A stretch of DNA of 64,000 nt, from the NCBI RefSeq assembly GCF_014217835.1, contig NZ_CP055263.1, forward strand, positions 806,001 through 870,000, read 5' to 3'. Of this stretch, positions 8,933 to 19,344 are shown piece by piece. The translations under genes were made by a program, and so were the position numbers. Positions within the stretch are counted from its first letter, which is position 1; each line of letters begins with the position of its first letter. This DNA is from Metabacillus sp. KUDC1714 (lineage in GTDB: Bacteria; Bacillota; Bacilli; Bacillales; Bacillaceae). The notes beneath the pieces were generated by a model. The model was not told where the DNA came from, searched no databases, and saw only the letters and a program-made list of their open reading frames with translations.

Positions 8933-10411
8933 TTATTTATTTTCTTTAAATTGTCCTGGAGTCATGCCAGTATATTTTTTAAACACCTCAGAAAAGTGCC
9001 TATAAGTAAGATATCCTACCTTCTCACTAACCTCTGATATTTTTTGACCTTCTTTAAGCATTACCTTAGCTTTTTCCATTCTGCATTTTGTTAAATATTT
9101 AATGTAGGTAAGCCCCATCTCTTCCTTGAATAATAAACTGAAATAGTTTGGATTCATGCCGACAAGATCTGCTACTTCTTGTAGTGTTATATCTTGATGG
9201 TAATTCTTTTCCATGTATTCCTTGGCTTTTTCAACAGCTTTATGTTTATTTGATTTTTTTGAGGAATTTATTAATTCTATCATCATTTCCATTTGGCTGT
9301 ATAACCAAGTAGTCATTTCTTCTCTTGTATTTAACTCACGAATATCCTTTTGAGGATAGTAACCTGTTTGCTGTGTTTCCTCACCTGTTTCTTTTACAAC
9401 TTCCATACCAAGATATACTAGCTTTAAAAACTCACTTTCCATCATATCAGGGTTTAACTTTTGTGAATCGAGCCATTGAATATATTTGTCCAGCTGCCCA
9501 AGTAGCCCTTCTTTATTACCAGTCCGCATATAATACAAGATAGCTTCCTCTTGTGCTGATAGATCCTCTGGAATCTTATTGTTTTTCCCAACCTCTTCAA
9601 ATCTTGTCCAACCCTTACTATCTAAAAATCGTCCGTACCTTAAAGCATGTAGAGCCTCCCGATAGCTTTTAGATATATCAGTAATATTCAAATATGTCTG
9701 CCCTGATCCAATTGTAACTTCTTCCTGTTCACTCCATTCTATTAAAAGTTCTGATAACTGCTCAGGGTTATTTTCAAAATGGAATAACACTAGTATTTGT
9801 GTTGTTCCATTCCAAACTGGAACAGCTTTAAAAGAAGCATTAAGTTGTAAGGAGGGCCTTTCACCCGAGATAGCGATGACAGTAATTCCGATTACTTGCT
9901 TTGCCTCATCTCCAAAAGATTCTCTCCATCTCGTTATAGCTTCTTTCCCTTCAAGCAATAAATCTAACGTGGCTTTTTGAAGCAATTCCTGGCGATTTCT
10001 ATCCCATCTTAATCGAAGCTCAGACATTTCTTTTTCCTGATTGATTCGTAGAGTGATTTTTTGCAAGGCTTCTTCAATCATCGGAATCGTAATTGGTTTC
10101 TCTAAATAATCAATTACCCCTAATCTTATCGCTCTCCTTACATACTCAAATTCATTAAAGCCGCTAAAAACAATGCATTTTGTCTCAGGAGCCTCTGCCA
10201 AAACCTTTTCGATTAACTGTAGACCATCTATACCTGGCATTCTAATATCGGTAAAAATAATATCTGGATGCTCGGAATGAAAAAGAGATAAAGCTGAATT
10301 TCCATCCTTAGCTGTTCCAACAAGCTCCATTCCGTACTTCGACCAATCAATCATTTTTTTTAATCCTTCAATTACAATGAATTCATCATCAAATATTGCG
10401 ACTTTCAGCAT
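8933..10411 (-). CDS. YesN-like response regulator (receiver + AraC-type DNA-binding domain)
   Basis: This 492-residue protein has an N-terminal receiver domain (about 1-120) with acidic residues in FDDE, phospho-acceptor Asp55 in IIFTDIRMPG, and the KP pair of YLEKPI. A middle region of about 250 residues precedes two AraC-family helix-turn-helix motifs (about 385-490) ending in YTGMTPGQFKENK. Its start overlaps the kinase gene by 23 bases, showing translational coupling. YesM/YesN-type pairs sense extracellular glycan fragments and switch on adjacent importers, here most likely the ABC operon downstream. Confidence 0.92.
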   Translation of the reverse strand: MLKVAIFDDEFIVIEGLKKMIDWSKYGMELVGTAKDGNSALSLFHSEHPDIIFTDIRMPGIDGLQLIEKVLAEAPETKCIVFSGFNEFEYVRRAIRLGVIDYLEKPITIPMIEEALQKITLRINQEKEMSELRLRWDRNRQELLQKATLDLLLEGKEAITRWRESFGDEAKQVIGITVIAISGERPSLQLNASFKAVPVWNGTTQILVLFHFENNPEQLSELLIEWSEQEEVTIGSGQTYLNITDISKSYREALHALRYGRFLDSKGWTRFEEVGKNNKIPEDLSAQEEAILYYMRTGNKEGLLGQLDKYIQWLDSQKLNPDMMESEFLKLVYLGMEVVKETGEETQQTGYYPQKDIRELNTREEMTTWLYSQMEMMIELINSSKKSNKHKAVEKAKEYMEKNYHQDITLQEVADLVGMNPNYFSLLFKEEMGLTYIKYLTKCRMEKAKVMLKEGQKISEVSEKVGYLTYRHFSEVFKKYTGMTPGQFKENK

Positions 10412-12176
10412 CTCTCATCCATCTCCCTTCTTTAGGATTGAAGCGAATTTCAATTTTAGTCCCTTTATTTACCTCGCTTTTAATTGTTAGTGAACTAGTT
10501 GGTCCGTAGTAAATCGTTAAACGTTCGCGAACATTTCCTAGACCATAGCCTTGCTCAATCATAGCCATGTCTTTTATCCCAACTCCATCATCTTCTACTG
10601 TAAAAAGAATGAAATCCGACTCTTTACTGCCTGTAACACGTATCATACCCTCTCCAACTTTTGGTTCTAACCCATGATAGATGGCATTTTCTACAAGCGG
10701 TTGAAGTAAAAGCTTTAATATTTCTTGATCCATTAATAAAGGGTCAACTTCTTGAATATAAGTGAATCGATCACCATACCGAATATTTTGTATCGTCATG
10801 TAATGCTCAATATGCTTAAGCTCCCTATAAAGTGGTATGATCTCTTTACCTTTATTTAAAATAATTTTAAAGCTTTCAGATAAAGAGACAGCCATTTTTC
10901 CAATATCTTCGTGATTATGAATCATCGCCATCCAATAGATTGAATCTAGTGTGTTATAAAGAAAATGTGGATTGATTTGAGCTTGTAAAACTCTTAGCTC
11001 AGTTTCTCTCTCTTTTAATTGAGAACGAATAAGACGTTCACTTAAGTCTTTATTTTCGGCTGTCATTCGTTTAAAGGTTTCACCAATAGCACCAACTTCA
11101 TCGTCATGAAACGTTTCATTAAATTCACTAGAGCCCTTTGCCCATGCTACCATCATTTTCTTGATTCGGAGCAAGGGACGAGTTATCGTATCTGACAAAA
11201 TTACTGAAAGTATGACAGCACTAATTGAAATTAATAATGCAATTAATATCGTAACTGCTCTAATTTGGTGTGGCTGTTTTAATAATTCCTGCTCTTTAAT
11301 GAAATAAGCAAATGTCCAGCCAGTTGTTTCATTTGTATAGTGGCTAACAACATAATCTTCTTCCTGCTTCTTCTCAAAAATAAAAGGTAAATCTTTTCCA
11401 ACTACCTCTTCATAGTAGGAGGGGGTAGATGCATAGACTGTTTTCATTTCATTTGTTGTGGCATCTAAAATTAAATATTCATTGTTATTTGTTTCGTTCA
11501 TCATTTCTGAAAACAATGATTTATTGATATTCACTATTAATAATCCAATTGTTTCTTGTTGACTCGAAGTTGGATTTCGTAATAATTTAACCGAAGAAAA
11601 TGTATTGTTCCAATTTAACTCCTCTAAAACATTATCAGAAAAGAAAAGTTCCTTCCCCTGTGCTTCTACTGCTTTATTGTACCAATCACTTTCTATTATT
11701 TCTGAACGCTTATTCTCTCTTTCATAACGTCCAGCATCATCAGAACGACCGTAACACACTGCTCGAAAGTAATTATCAAACAAACAAACGGAATCAATGT
11801 ATTTTTGCTCGACTACATAATCGGACATGATTTGTTGCAAGCGGCTTGACATATTTAATTTTAGCGCTTCCTGTTCCATGTCTGAAATGGATCCGCTTTC
11901 AATTAGTTGTTGACGCAAATCTTTATTCGATAAAATATATCGTTCCATATTAATCACATTACGCAACAAAAAATCTGCCTTTTCACTTGTCGTTTTTAAA
12001 TGAGTTTCATTCGCTTGTAAATGATTTTCTATTAACGTATCTTTAGACGTATTATAAGAAACAACACCTACTATGAAAATAGGTGGTACTGACAGAGCGA
12101 TCATAACTGCAAGAAAACGATTTCTGATTTTTTTAATTCGAAAGAATAGAAAAAACTTGTGGAATTTATTTCTCAT
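10389..12176 (-). CDS. YesM-like sensor histidine kinase
   Basis: This 595-residue membrane protein has one transmembrane helix near 20-42, an extracellular sensory region (about 43-300), a second helix near 306-328, a HAMP segment, the His_kinase motif QINPHFLYNTLDS with phospho-acceptor His404, and a C-terminal ATPase domain with VENAIYHGLEPKVGEG and GIGLGN-type (GYGLGNVRERL) boxes. This is the architecture of the YesM/LytS-like class that partners AraC-type response regulators. It is the first gene of a two-gene operon and is divergent from an AraC gene, with a 246-bp shared upstream region. Confidence 0.92.
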   Translation of the reverse strand: MRNKFHKFFLFFRIKKIRNRFLAVMIALSVPPIFIVGVVSYNTSKDTLIENHLQANETHLKTTSEKADFLLRNVINMERYILSNKDLRQQLIESGSISDMEQEALKLNMSSRLQQIMSDYVVEQKYIDSVCLFDNYFRAVCYGRSDDAGRYERENKRSEIIESDWYNKAVEAQGKELFFSDNVLEELNWNNTFSSVKLLRNPTSSQQETIGLLIVNINKSLFSEMMNETNNNEYLILDATTNEMKTVYASTPSYYEEVVGKDLPFIFEKKQEEDYVVSHYTNETTGWTFAYFIKEQELLKQPHQIRAVTILIALLISISAVILSVILSDTITRPLLRIKKMMVAWAKGSSEFNETFHDDEVGAIGETFKRMTAENKDLSERLIRSQLKERETELRVLQAQINPHFLYNTLDSIYWMAMIHNHEDIGKMAVSLSESFKIILNKGKEIIPLYRELKHIEHYMTIQNIRYGDRFTYIQEVDPLLMDQEILKLLLQPLVENAIYHGLEPKVGEGMIRVTGSKESDFILFTVEDDGVGIKDMAMIEQGYGLGNVRERLTIYYGPTSSLTIKSEVNKGTKIEIRFNPKEGRWMRDAESRNI

Positions 12177-12422
12177 ATACTGAACCTACCTTTTGCGAGT
12201 ACTGCTGAATAGAATTACACTTCATATAAAGTTAAATCAAAATACCTATTTTGTATAATGGAGATCATTTCATAAAGTTCCAAAATTTCACAAAACAAAA
12301 ATATACAATCAAAAAACCAACTATCTAAAAACATTTATATATTATATGATATAAAACAAAAACAAAAAAGAAACAACAAATCTTTCAGATGATTTTTAAT
12401 GACATAAAGGAGGGATGGTAGA

Positions 12423-13298
12423 TTGGAGAAACGGAAAAGAAAATTTATTGGTAGTACTTATTTCTCAGAAGATCTATTAATTTATATAAATAGATGGCAA
12501 GAAGGCTTTGAAAACCCACACCATTATCATGACTTTATTGAAATTACGATTGTTGAAGAAGGCATGGGCTATCATTATAATGATGATCAGGTTCTCTCTG
12601 TTACGAAAGGTGACCTATTTATCATCCCAATAGATGTTTCTCATGTTTATCGACCTTCATCTACAAGATCGAAAGAAAAGCTTACTGTTTATAATGTCCT
12701 TTTTGATCCAAAAGTAATTCACCATTTGCTTTCCGAAAACAATCTTGTAGATTCTACATTTTTAGATTGGTGCCAACAACTTCTATCTACTAAATCAATT
12801 AACCATATGTACCTTGCCGATAAACATGAAAGCTGTCTAAGCCTAATTCGCTTAATGTATTATGAGTTTCAGCAAAAGCAAACTGGTTACTCTGTTGTGA
12901 TACAAGCTAAACTTAGAGAGCTCCTTGTGAATTTGTATCGTATCGAGCAACGGATCGATTCTACTAATTCAAAAATAGCAGCCTATCCAATTGATGAAAT
13001 CATTCCATACATTGATGAACATTTGCATGAAGCGCTAACATTAACAGATATGGCAAAATTAATGATCGTAAGTGAACGCCATTTCTTACGCTTATTTAAA
13101 AAATACACAAACCAAACGTTCACAGAGTATTTACAACATAAAAGGATTGAAAGAAGTTGTGATTTACTTCGTTCAACAGATTACACAATTAAAGAAATTA
13201 GTCATCTAGTAGGGTATTCTAATACGGATTACTTCCGATCACTTTTTGTAAAAAAGATAGGGATTCCACCTCAGAAATATCGAAAAAGCAGTTTTTAA
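12423..13298 (+). CDS. AraC-family regulator with N-terminal cupin sensor
   Basis: This 291-residue protein starts at a TTG 8 bases after AAAGGAGGG. The N-terminal region (about 20-110) is a cupin-like arabinose-binding fold with HHYHDFIEITIVEEG and GDLFIIPIDVSHVYRP. The C-terminal 100 residues carry two helix-turn-helix motifs, with SERHFLRLFKKYTNQTFTEYL and the closing IGIPPQKYR. Such proteins bind a monosaccharide and activate neighbouring glycosidase or transport genes. Its position between the two-component system and the alpha-L-rhamnosidase suggests rhamnose or a rhamnoside as effector. That is inference. Confidence 0.88.
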   Translation: MEKRKRKFIGSTYFSEDLLIYINRWQEGFENPHHYHDFIEITIVEEGMGYHYNDDQVLSVTKGDLFIIPIDVSHVYRPSSTRSKEKLTVYNVLFDPKVIHHLLSENNLVDSTFLDWCQQLLSTKSINHMYLADKHESCLSLIRLMYYEFQQKQTGYSVVIQAKLRELLVNLYRIEQRIDSTNSKIAAYPIDEIIPYIDEHLHEALTLTDMAKLMIVSERHFLRLFKKYTNQTFTEYLQHKRIERSCDLLRSTDYTIKEISHLVGYSNTDYFRSLFVKKIGIPPQKYRKSSF

Positions 13299-13328
13299 CC
13301 TATGATCGTTGGTAAAAACTGCTTTTTC
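13284..13328. terminator. Bidirectional terminator between AraC gene and GH78 gene
   Basis: AAAAAGCAGTTTTT / AAAAACTGCTTTTT forms a 14-bp stem. Its left arm overlaps the last codons of the AraC gene, and it serves both convergent genes. Confidence 0.8.
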
Positions 13329-13341
13329 TATTATTTTATTT

Positions 13342-16053
13342 TCAGCCTATTTTAGATACAAATTCATATTCGCCTGAGCCCACTTGATAGATTGTTACAC
13401 TATTTGCATTCTCTACTAATTGAACATCTGTACGATCTTCATTTTGTCCCACACCAGGCATATATACTGTTGCCTCTGTATTAACCGGAATACTTACTTT
13501 TAATGTAAACTCATTTTTTTCAATTTTCCACTCTGACTTAATTTTCCCATGTACAGATTGGTATTCTCCTTTTGCATAAGTAAGGCCACCACCAGGTTTT
13601 GGTTGGATTTTTATTTTCTTATAACCAGGAATATCAGAATCGACATCAATGCCAGCTACATATCTAAACATCCATTCTCCAACTGAGCCTAACGAATAAT
13701 GGTTAAACGAATTCATTTGTGCGCTTTGGAAGCCTTTATGATCTGTCCAGCCATCCCAACGTTCCCAGATTGTGGTAGCACCATGTTTTACTGAGTATAA
13801 CCATGATGGGAAGGTATCTTTGTTTAATAGATCATATGCAACATCTGTATATCCGTTTTCGGTTAAAACAGGCAGAAGGTAACCTACACCTAAAAACCCT
13901 GTTGATAAATGGCCATCATTTTTCTTAATATTGTCAACTAAATGGCTAGCAACAAGTTGTTTCTGCTCTTTGAATACTAATCCCATATTGAGAGCTAATA
14001 CATAAACTGTTTGTGTGTCTCCCTTAATTTTTCCATCAGATGTAATGTAAGCTTTATTAAAGGAGATCTTAATATTCTCAAACAGATTGCTGTACTTCTT
14101 CTCATCCTCTTTCTTATCTAGAGCATGTGCAATCTTAGCCATTAGCTTTACACTGTAGGCAAAATACGCTGTGGATAACACTTCTTTTGGTGTATCAGCA
14201 CCGATTGATAACCAGTCACCATATACTGTGTCATTTGGTCGTAGAAAGTCTGTACTGTTAGCTTCTAGATAGGCAATCCATTTAGACATTGCCTCATAGT
14301 GTTTCACAAGTACGGTTTTATCCCCATACACTTGATACATCGTCCATGGAATAACAACACCTGCATCACCCCAGCCAGGATTTCCATCTGTTAACCAATT
14401 TTCAATTGGATGAAGCACATCTCTTAAGATTGTTTCCCCTTTATCATACTTTCTTCTTTTAAAATCAATCCAGCCACCATCTGGGACAACATCAGTAAAA
14501 GCACCACTATCAAGCTGTGCATCTACCATATCGTCTACATATTTTGTAAAAAACCTAGCAACGTCCATATTAAAGCTTGCTGTTCTAATGAAAATTTGTG
14601 CGTCACCAGTCCAGCCTAATCTCTCATCCCGTTGTGGACAATCTGTAGGTATACTTAAGAAATTCCCACGTTGCCCCCATGTTATATTGCTATATAGTTG
14701 ATTAACCATTTCATTTGAAGTTTCAAAATATCCCGTTTCTGGTGTATCTGAATGGACGACTTTCCCTTCAATACTTAATGAAAGAATTGCCTCTGGCTTC
14801 TCACAAATGACCTCAACATAGCGAAATCCGTGATACGTGAAATGTGGCTCATATTGTTCAACACCATGACCACTCAATATATAGTAGTCTACCGGGTCCG
14901 CTCTTCTTAGGTTTTCAGTATATAAGCTTCCATCTCGTTCTAGCATTTCAGCGTATCTTAATGTAATTTTAGTTCCTTCTTCACCACTTACCGTTAATTT
15001 TGCCCAGCCAATCATGTTTTGGCCCATATCAAAAATAGTCGAACTAGAAGGTGATTTTGACACTTCAATTGGTGTCATATTTTTCGTCACTCGAACTGGT
15101 GGATCAAGTTGTGAAACAATTTCTCCATCATAGCTGTCTTTTATTAATGGTTGTTGCCAGTTTGAATCATTAAACCCTGGAGTAGACCAACCATCCAATT
15201 CTAAACGCGCATCATAGTACTCACCTTTAATAATATCTGAATATAAAATTGGACCAACAGACGTTTTCCAGGTCTGATCAGTCACGACCTGTTCAACAGA
15301 ACCATCCTTATACGTAATGTTCATCTGAACTAATACATATGGCTGCTCCCCATAAACACATGTCCCTAGCATTCCTACATGTCCTGCATACCAACCTGTC
15401 CCAACGATTGTTCCTATCGTATTTTCCCCATCTTTTAATAGATTGGTTACATCATAAGTTTGATATTGAACTCTTTTGTTATAATCAGTCCAGCCGGGAG
15501 CAAAGTAGGCGTCTCCAACTTTTTGATTGTTAAGATGTAGTTCATAAAGTCCTAGTGCAGTAATATACATTGTTGCTGATTCAATTGATTTAGAAACAGA
15601 AAATTCCTTACGCAAAAAAGCGCTTGGCATTAATTCAGGATTCTCCCATTCCTTCTGATCAAGTGTTTCTTTTTTTGCGCCTATCCATTGCCCCTTCCAT
15701 TCACGCTTATCTAACAAGCCCATAGACCAATAAGCCGTTTGACTCCAAGGCGTGGCCACTTTATGTTTATCCCACACTCTTACTTTCCAAAAATATGTTT
15801 TACTAGATTGCAATTCTTTCCCTTGATATACGATTTGAATCGATTGATCTGATTCAACTACACCACTAACCCACATATCAGCCTCATCATTAGCTAAATT
15901 TTCCTCATTTGAAGAAACGAGGATCTGATAGGAGGTCTGAACCTGTGAGCGTTCAGTAGAATCTAGTATCCAATCAAACTTTGGTGCTAATGTATCAATC
16001 CCTAACGGATTTTGAGTGTATTCAACTCTTAAGTCATAAATGTTTAGTCTCAT
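13342..16053 (-). CDS. Alpha-L-rhamnosidase, GH78
   Basis: About 903 residues. A TTG at 16071 also opens the frame, but it overlaps the GAGGAGG site, and the ATG at 16053 sits 6 bases after it, so the ATG is chosen. An N-terminal Bac_rhamnosid_N beta domain leads to the (alpha/alpha)6 catalytic domain with the hallmark CPQRDERLGWTGDAQ (family acid residues D/E/D) and WERWDGW, then a beta-sandwich C domain. No signal peptide, so it acts in the cytoplasm on imported rhamnosides, releasing L-rhamnose for the RhaABEW pathway about 20 kb away. It is divergent from the GPH transporter gene, with a 269-bp shared upstream region. Confidence 0.93.
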   Translation of the reverse strand: MRLNIYDLRVEYTQNPLGIDTLAPKFDWILDSTERSQVQTSYQILVSSNEENLANDEADMWVSGVVESDQSIQIVYQGKELQSSKTYFWKVRVWDKHKVATPWSQTAYWSMGLLDKREWKGQWIGAKKETLDQKEWENPELMPSAFLRKEFSVSKSIESATMYITALGLYELHLNNQKVGDAYFAPGWTDYNKRVQYQTYDVTNLLKDGENTIGTIVGTGWYAGHVGMLGTCVYGEQPYVLVQMNITYKDGSVEQVVTDQTWKTSVGPILYSDIIKGEYYDARLELDGWSTPGFNDSNWQQPLIKDSYDGEIVSQLDPPVRVTKNMTPIEVSKSPSSSTIFDMGQNMIGWAKLTVSGEEGTKITLRYAEMLERDGSLYTENLRRADPVDYYILSGHGVEQYEPHFTYHGFRYVEVICEKPEAILSLSIEGKVVHSDTPETGYFETSNEMVNQLYSNITWGQRGNFLSIPTDCPQRDERLGWTGDAQIFIRTASFNMDVARFFTKYVDDMVDAQLDSGAFTDVVPDGGWIDFKRRKYDKGETILRDVLHPIENWLTDGNPGWGDAGVVIPWTMYQVYGDKTVLVKHYEAMSKWIAYLEANSTDFLRPNDTVYGDWLSIGADTPKEVLSTAYFAYSVKLMAKIAHALDKKEDEKKYSNLFENIKISFNKAYITSDGKIKGDTQTVYVLALNMGLVFKEQKQLVASHLVDNIKKNDGHLSTGFLGVGYLLPVLTENGYTDVAYDLLNKDTFPSWLYSVKHGATTIWERWDGWTDHKGFQSAQMNSFNHYSLGSVGEWMFRYVAGIDVDSDIPGYKKIKIQPKPGGGLTYAKGEYQSVHGKIKSEWKIEKNEFTLKVSIPVNTEATVYMPGVGQNEDRTDVQLVENANSVTIYQVGSGEYEFVSKIG

Positions 16054-16322
16054 CGTAATCCTCCTCACCAAGTCTAATATCTCTTTACTTGTAGTGATTA
16101 TAAACTGATTTTCAGAAATAAATGCATGCTATTATTGACAAAAGACCATGGTAATTATGACATATTGTTCATTTAGAATACAAAACATCCTCCCAACCTG
16201 TAAAATGAGCAATTCTACCTGTAAAACCATCATTGTTTACGCATTCAGAAAACGTTTTAATATAAAGAAAGAATTTAATAATAATTTTAAATAAATTTAG
16301 TGAAAGTAATGGAGGAATTTAT

Positions 16323-17699
16323 ATGAATACTATAACTGGCGTATGGCGTCAAAGGTTGGGATATGGAGTCTCAGACTTCTCATGTAATTTAATTTGGCAA
16401 ATGATAACGCTCTATTTAATGTTTTTCTATACTGATGTTATGGGATTAGCACTAGTTCAGGTAAGCGTACTCTTCCTAGTAACACGTATCGTCGATGGTA
16501 TAACTGACATAATTATGGGTGTGATTATTGATAAAACGAATACTCGCTGGGGTAAATCTAGACCCTACTTCCTTTTGGGAGCGATACCATTCGGATTACT
16601 AGCGATCCTTGCATTTTACGTTCCAGATATTGGTCCAGTTGGGAAAATCGTTTACGCTTATCTTACCTATATTGGATTGTCAACTGCATACACCATGGTT
16701 AATGTCCCAATGGCATCGATCTTGCCAAGTTTAACAAGTGACGAACATGAGCGAACGAATCTTGCTACCGTTCGAATTATCTTCTCATTTATTGGTGCTA
16801 CTGCAGTCAGTGCAATTACACTTCCATTGGTAAACGCATTAGGCAATGGGTCGCAAGCTCAAGGTTTTTTCTGGACTATGGTCATTTTCGCTATCATCGC
16901 AACATTATTTTTCTTTGTTACATTTAAGAACGTTGAAGAGAAAGTAAAACTTCGCCAAGAAAAGGTAACTGTAAAACAAGCATTTTCATCTTTAAAAGGT
17001 AATACACCTTGGTTGATTTTTGCGGTAAACATCGTCTTTATGTGGGGCTCCCATTTCTTTATGCAAGGTGCATTAATTTATTATTTCACCTACAATGTTG
17101 AGCGTCCAGAGTTAGCTTCTGTGGTAGCTAGTATCGGGGCTTTTGTACCAATTATAGGTACATTTGCCACACCTTTCATTTCAAAGAAGATGTATAAACG
17201 TACATGGTTTATGATTGCTAGTACAATTAATCTTATAGGTATCATTATCATGCTGATTGCAAATGTAAATATTGCAGGCCTGATTATGGGGGCAGTTATT
17301 GCCGCATTAGGCTTTGGTGCAAGGCAAAGTATTTATTTTTCAATGCAAGCAGACCCTGTGGATTATGGTGAATGGAAAACTGGAATTAGTGCAGCGGGCC
17401 TCATGATGGCATTAAATGGATTTATTGGGAAAGTTGCGTTAGCAGTTGCTGGAGCACTTTCTGGATTATTTTTAAGCTGGGGCAATTATGTTCCGAACCA
17501 AACTCAAACTTCTTCAGCTTTATTCGCAATAAAGATGAACTATTTGATTATTCCTGCTTGCATGGTAGTTATTTCAATGATAATCATGTGTTTTTATAAC
17601 TTAGATAAAATTTACTCAAAAATCCGTGCTGAGATTAATGCACGTAACATTGAAAAAGAAGAAACAATTGAAAATTCGAAAATGGTAAAAAATGCGTAA
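16323..17699 (+). CDS. GPH-family sugar:cation symporter (MFS)
   Basis: This 458-residue protein has about 12 hydrophobic helices. An N-terminal YGVSDFSCNLIWQMITLYLMFFYTD and the loop DKTNTRWGKSRPYFL are signatures of the glycoside-pentoside-hexuronide (MelB/YicJ) family, and VDYGEWKTG is the matching conserved motif in the second half. It follows TGGAGGAATTTAT and precedes the second GH78-like gene by 33 bases, forming a transporter-hydrolase operon. It probably imports a rhamnose-containing di- or oligosaccharide by cation symport. The exact substrate is unknown. Confidence 0.9.
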   Translation: MNTITGVWRQRLGYGVSDFSCNLIWQMITLYLMFFYTDVMGLALVQVSVLFLVTRIVDGITDIIMGVIIDKTNTRWGKSRPYFLLGAIPFGLLAILAFYVPDIGPVGKIVYAYLTYIGLSTAYTMVNVPMASILPSLTSDEHERTNLATVRIIFSFIGATAVSAITLPLVNALGNGSQAQGFFWTMVIFAIIATLFFFVTFKNVEEKVKLRQEKVTVKQAFSSLKGNTPWLIFAVNIVFMWGSHFFMQGALIYYFTYNVERPELASVVASIGAFVPIIGTFATPFISKKMYKRTWFMIASTINLIGIIIMLIANVNIAGLIMGAVIAALGFGARQSIYFSMQADPVDYGEWKTGISAAGLMMALNGFIGKVALAVAGALSGLFLSWGNYVPNQTQTSSALFAIKMNYLIIPACMVVISMIIMCFYNLDKIYSKIRAEINARNIEKEETIENSKMVKNA

Positions 17700-17732
17700 A
17701 TATAAACTAGCTTTTTTCAGGGGGAATCTTTA

Positions 17733-19304
17733 ATGACAGGTATTCAAAAAACAGAAAATCAAGTGATCATTAGAAACGAAGAATTCATCACAAAAGCTGA
17801 ACAATTAATGCCACAGTTTTTAAAAGAGACAGTAAGACCACAGAGTATCGTGAAAATCGAAAAAGACTCAACGAAAATCCATGGCTGGGGAACAGGGGTC
17901 ATTGAGTCTGCAGATAAACTCTCTGCCTATGATTATGGCAAAGGTGATCAATTCACTCTTGATTTTGGTACACATCTAGTTGGTTACTTATCAATGAAGA
18001 TCCGTCCAGTTGGGAGCCCACCTGATGCACCACTGCATCTTAAATTGACGTTTGGAGAAATGCCTGTTGAAATGGCTGAGCCATTCTCTGAATATAATGG
18101 TTGGATTAGTTCTTCATGGCTACAAGAGGAAACGTTACATGTTGATGTCATGCCCGGTGTTATCGAATTACCACGTCGTTACAGTTTTCGTTATTTAAAG
18201 ATTGAGGTTTTGGATACATCGCGTAAGTATCGAGTAGCATTTGATGATGTCCAATGTCTTACAGTGACTTCGGGGGATTCATATCATGTGGAAGAATTGA
18301 ATCATAAAGATTCAATGTTAAATGAAATTGACAAAGTGAGTATTAAAACGTTACAGGATTGTATGCAGGAAGTGTTTGAAGATGGTCCAAAGCGTGATCG
18401 TCGTTTATGGCTTGGGGATTTACGCTTACAGGCTCTAGCTAATTATGAGACATTCCAAACGAATGATTTAGTAAAACGATGCTTGTATTTATTTGCAGGT
18501 GTTCCAGATGATAAGGGGAGAATTGCCGCTAATTTGTTTATCGCTCCTTCACTTATTGCAGATGATACGTATTTATTTGATTATTCATTGTTGTTCACAA
18601 CAACCTTATTCGATTATTTTGAGGCAACTAAAGACCTTGAGACGCTAACAGAGCTATGGCCTCTTGCCTATCGTCAAGTTGAACTTGCATTAGAGCGTTT
18701 GGATGATCAAGGAATTGTTACGGACGATGAGACTTGGTGGTCATTTATTGATTGGCAAGAAAAGCTGAATAAGCAAGCTCCTTCACAAGCAATTTTGATT
18801 CACACATTGCGTAGAGCCATTAAGTTGGCAGAAGTTCTCAAGAGTGATAAATTGACATTATTAGAACAAAAATTACAAGTGACTGTAGACGCAACAATCA
18901 CACACCTTTGGGATCAAGATAGCGAATTTTTTGTGAGTGGATCAGAGCGTCAGATTTCTTGGGCTAGCCAAATTTGGATGGTCCATGCTCAAGTTTTAGA
19001 CCCAGAAGATAACCGTAAGCTTATTAAACACTTGTTATCAACCAAGCCAGATATTGGTCTTACCACACCTTATATGTATCATTATCTCGTGGAAGCCCTC
19101 ATATTAGTTGGTGAAAAAGAACAAGCTATCGCTCAACTTAAAGCATATTGGGGAGAAATGATTAATGACGGTGCTGACACGTTTTGGGAGTTATACGATC
19201 CAGAGAACAAAAGTTTTTCACCATATGGTAGCTATTTAATTAATAGTTATTGTCATGCCTGGAGTTGTACTCCTACTTATTTAATTCGAAAATATGATCT
19301 ATAA
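17733..19304 (+). CDS. GH78-related six-hairpin glycosidase (alpha-L-rhamnosidase-like)
   Basis: This 523-residue protein starts after GGGGGAATCTTTA. It has an N-terminal beta domain of about 180 residues and a helical toroid. DGPKRDRRLWLGDLR at about 217-231 is the counterpart of the CPQRDERLGWTGD acid motif in GH78, and FWELYDPENKSFSPYG occupies the place of the second acid segment. It is about 400 residues shorter than a full GH78 and lacks most accessory beta domains. No signal peptide, so it probably works on what the upstream symporter brings in. It may be a rhamnosidase or a related exo-glycosidase of different specificity. Confidence 0.78.
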   Translation: MTGIQKTENQVIIRNEEFITKAEQLMPQFLKETVRPQSIVKIEKDSTKIHGWGTGVIESADKLSAYDYGKGDQFTLDFGTHLVGYLSMKIRPVGSPPDAPLHLKLTFGEMPVEMAEPFSEYNGWISSSWLQEETLHVDVMPGVIELPRRYSFRYLKIEVLDTSRKYRVAFDDVQCLTVTSGDSYHVEELNHKDSMLNEIDKVSIKTLQDCMQEVFEDGPKRDRRLWLGDLRLQALANYETFQTNDLVKRCLYLFAGVPDDKGRIAANLFIAPSLIADDTYLFDYSLLFTTTLFDYFEATKDLETLTELWPLAYRQVELALERLDDQGIVTDDETWWSFIDWQEKLNKQAPSQAILIHTLRRAIKLAEVLKSDKLTLLEQKLQVTVDATITHLWDQDSEFFVSGSERQISWASQIWMVHAQVLDPEDNRKLIKHLLSTKPDIGLTTPYMYHYLVEALILVGEKEQAIAQLKAYWGEMINDGADTFWELYDPENKSFSPYGSYLINSYCHAWSCTPTYLIRKYDL

Positions 19305-19307
19305 GCA

Positions 19308-19344
19308 AAATAACCTCGTGCACTTCGTCTGCATGGGGTTATTT
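19308..19344. terminator. Bidirectional terminator, GH78-like gene / AraC gene
   Basis: AAATAACC / GGTTATTT arms with an inner TGCA pair close a hairpin just after the hydrolase stop. It overlaps the 3' end of the convergent AraC gene. Confidence 0.7.

Noticed and set aside
16249..16262. AGAAAACGTTTTAA as a cre site upstream of the GPH symporter
   Set aside because: Only 12 of 14 positions match and both outer positions that matter most are off; left out of the feature list.
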